DNA of 64,000 bases from PRS1 sp965250265 (GTDB taxonomy: Bacteria > Bacteroidota > Bacteroidia > Flavobacteriales > Flavobacteriaceae), in assembly GCA_965250265.1 (NCBI GenBank), contig CBDFNO010000014.1, positions 496,001 through 560,000 of the forward strand, written 5' to 3'. A program made the translations under genes and the position numbers. The notes under the pieces are model-generated. The model had not been told where the DNA came from. It worked only from the letters and a program-made list of their open reading frames with translations, and did not search any database. The stretch's first letter is position 1, and each line of letters begins with the position of its first letter. Below, in pieces: positions 62,918-64,000 of the stretch.

Positions 62918-63394
62918 CTAGTTGTCAGAAAGGTCTCCTTTTATTGAGGCATAATTGATTTTTAAAGCCTGAACTTTTCTGAGTTCTTGTTTTACATCAC
63001 CAACAATTCCCATATTTGCATCCTTATCTACTTTTAATGAAGTAATTAAAAATGGTATTTCTTCTTCACGTTTAGACGCACGTTCCGCAGCAATAAAGGC
63101 AGCAATGTCGCTAACTTGAGAGAAATCATCGTTAAGTTGAATTCTAGCTTCTGTCCCAAATTGCTTTTTATAATAACGACTAGGTTTCCCTATATAAACA
63201 TACATTACCAAATTCTTTTTTTCAAGCTTTTCAACTTCTGATGCTTTGGGTATATTAATAGTAATCTTAAGCGAATTATCTCTCATTACAGTAGCAACCA
63301 TAAAGAAAAATAATAACATAAAAACGATATCAGGTAATGATGCTGTATTTATTGCTGGCAAACCGCCATCCTTTTTCTTTTTAAATTTAGACAT
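62918..63394 (-). CDS. ExbD/TolR family biopolymer transport protein (second)
   Basis: 158 aa. Short basic N-terminus, one transmembrane helix (about 20-42: SLPDIVFMLLFFFMVATVM) containing the conserved Asp, then a periplasmic domain. Couples proton flow to TonB-type energy transfer together with ExbB. Follows the other ExbD gene by 28 bases. Confidence 0.9.
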   Translation of the reverse strand: MSKFKKKKDGGLPAINTASLPDIVFMLLFFFMVATVMRDNSLKITINIPKASEVEKLEKKNLVMYVYIGKPSRYYKKQFGTEARIQLNDDFSQVSDIAAFIAAERASKREEEIPFLITSLKVDKDANMGIVGDVKQELRKVQALKINYASIKGDLSDN

Positions 63395-63422
63395 ATGTTA
63401 TATACTTGTATTAAATTCTAAA

Positions 63423-64000
63423 TTATTGAACTTCTGAAAGCTTTTGTGGATACTCCAATTTTATTTGAGCAATCTGCTCTTTTAGCTTTTCTTTATTCCC
63501 AAGCCAATTTACATCTTTAACATTTTTTTGCATTTCAGCAAAAGACATGTCATATTGTTCTTCGGATCTTCTATTTCTTAATACATTATATGCTGCTACC
63601 AATTCGTTTTGAACTGAAATATAGAAACCATAAGATGTTTGACGTTCGTTCTTTAAAGAAATAATTGCTTTGTCTGGATGATCTGAAGATGAAGAACTTC
63701 TCGCTCCTTTACAATAATCACATCTTTCACCATCGGCATTAGTTCCTCCTCCATTATCTAAAAATTCAACAGCAGCAGCCCTTAAATCTTTAACGTTCAT
63801 TAATTCATCTTCTACTTGCATTTGATCTTTATTGTTAAGCAGAACTGTAAAAATATTTTTCTGTTTGATTATTACATCTTCTTCAGAATCATCAATTGGA
63901 GGCAGTTTTCTGTTTAAACCAGAATCTTTTTCCATAGTAGTTGTTACTAAAAAAAATATCAGTAACAAAAATGCAATGTCGGCCATAGAGCCTGCATTAA
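63423..64000 (-). CDS. ExbD/TolR family protein (first; N-terminus outside window)
   Basis: The visible part begins NAGSMADIAFLLLIFFLVTTTM, whose Asp is the proton-carrying residue. NAGS precedes the internal Met at 63986, so the real start lies beyond 64000, as in typical ExbD proteins. The periplasmic part has an inserted CDYCKG with a Ser run. Paired ExbD genes are common in Flavobacteriia. Confidence 0.88.
   Translation of the reverse strand, partial: NAGSMADIAFLLLIFFLVTTTMEKDSGLNRKLPPIDDSEEDVIIKQKNIFTVLLNNKDQMQVEDELMNVKDLRAAAVEFLDNGGGTNADGERCDYCKGARSSSSSDHPDKAIISLKNERQTSYGFYISVQNELVAAYNVLRNRRSEEQYDMSFAEMQKNVKDVNWLGNKEKLKEQIAQIKLEYPQKLSEVQ

Overview
The window looks like a piece of a Flavobacteriaceae (Bacteroidota) chromosome. 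It is AT-rich. Typical flavobacterial families occur (DUF5916, DUF6090, DUF4468, a PorT-like barrel, paired ExbD), several promoters fit the Bacteroidota pattern TTTG-N17-19-TAnnTTTG, and the right end has the conserved order rplM-rpsI-rpsB-tsf-pyrH-frr. The genus cannot be told from this sequence.

Positions 1-43925 form one continuous integron-like gene-cassette array of 43 units (the first cut by the window edge). All genes in it lie on the + strand. Units are separated by attC-like sites of about 55-290 bp with the plan R''(xxxAAC)-L''(GTGTAT or variant)-variable stem-L'(ATACAC)-R'(G^TTxxx). In most units the variable bases after TT at the start are the reverse complement of the bases before AAC at the end of the same unit. 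This is the signature of circular cassettes that fold their own attC and are cut between G and TT. No integrase gene lies in the window; from gene polarity it would be expected to the left.

Cargo from left to right: a 5.3-kb restriction-modification cassette (XRE regulator, type IIG-like enzyme, second adenine methyltransferase); a GmrSD-like DUF262/DUF1524 cassette; a long run of single-gene cassettes for small lipoproteins, secreted proteins and membrane proteins; enzymes (C1 peptidase, two serine beta-lactamase-fold hydrolases of which one is frameshifted, an M1/M61-type metallopeptidase, a HAD phosphatase-like protein, a CPBP protease, a CFA-synthase-like methyltransferase plus a fatty-acid desaturase); proteins with HEPN-like RxxxxH motifs; and three cassettes with no credible gene, at least one of which carries a promoter. 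One 884/885-bp cassette occurs six times (1-510 partial, 12428, 17878, 19495, 22096, 26265). The four 884-bp copies carry the same frameshift in the encoded small membrane protein, and one copy is intact.

From 43926 to 64000 the sequence is ordinary chromosome: two tandem DUF5916 outer-membrane-type proteins on the - strand, then rplM, rpsI, rpsB, tsf, a spondin-domain lipoprotein (-), pyrH, frr, a DUF5686-like barrel, an RND/MMPL exporter, asnS, rpoN, a membrane protein, a PorT-like barrel (-) and two ExbD proteins (-), the last cut by the window edge. The array thus ends right beside a ribosomal protein/translation locus, and its distal units (frameshifted hydrolase, eroded attC) look the most decayed.
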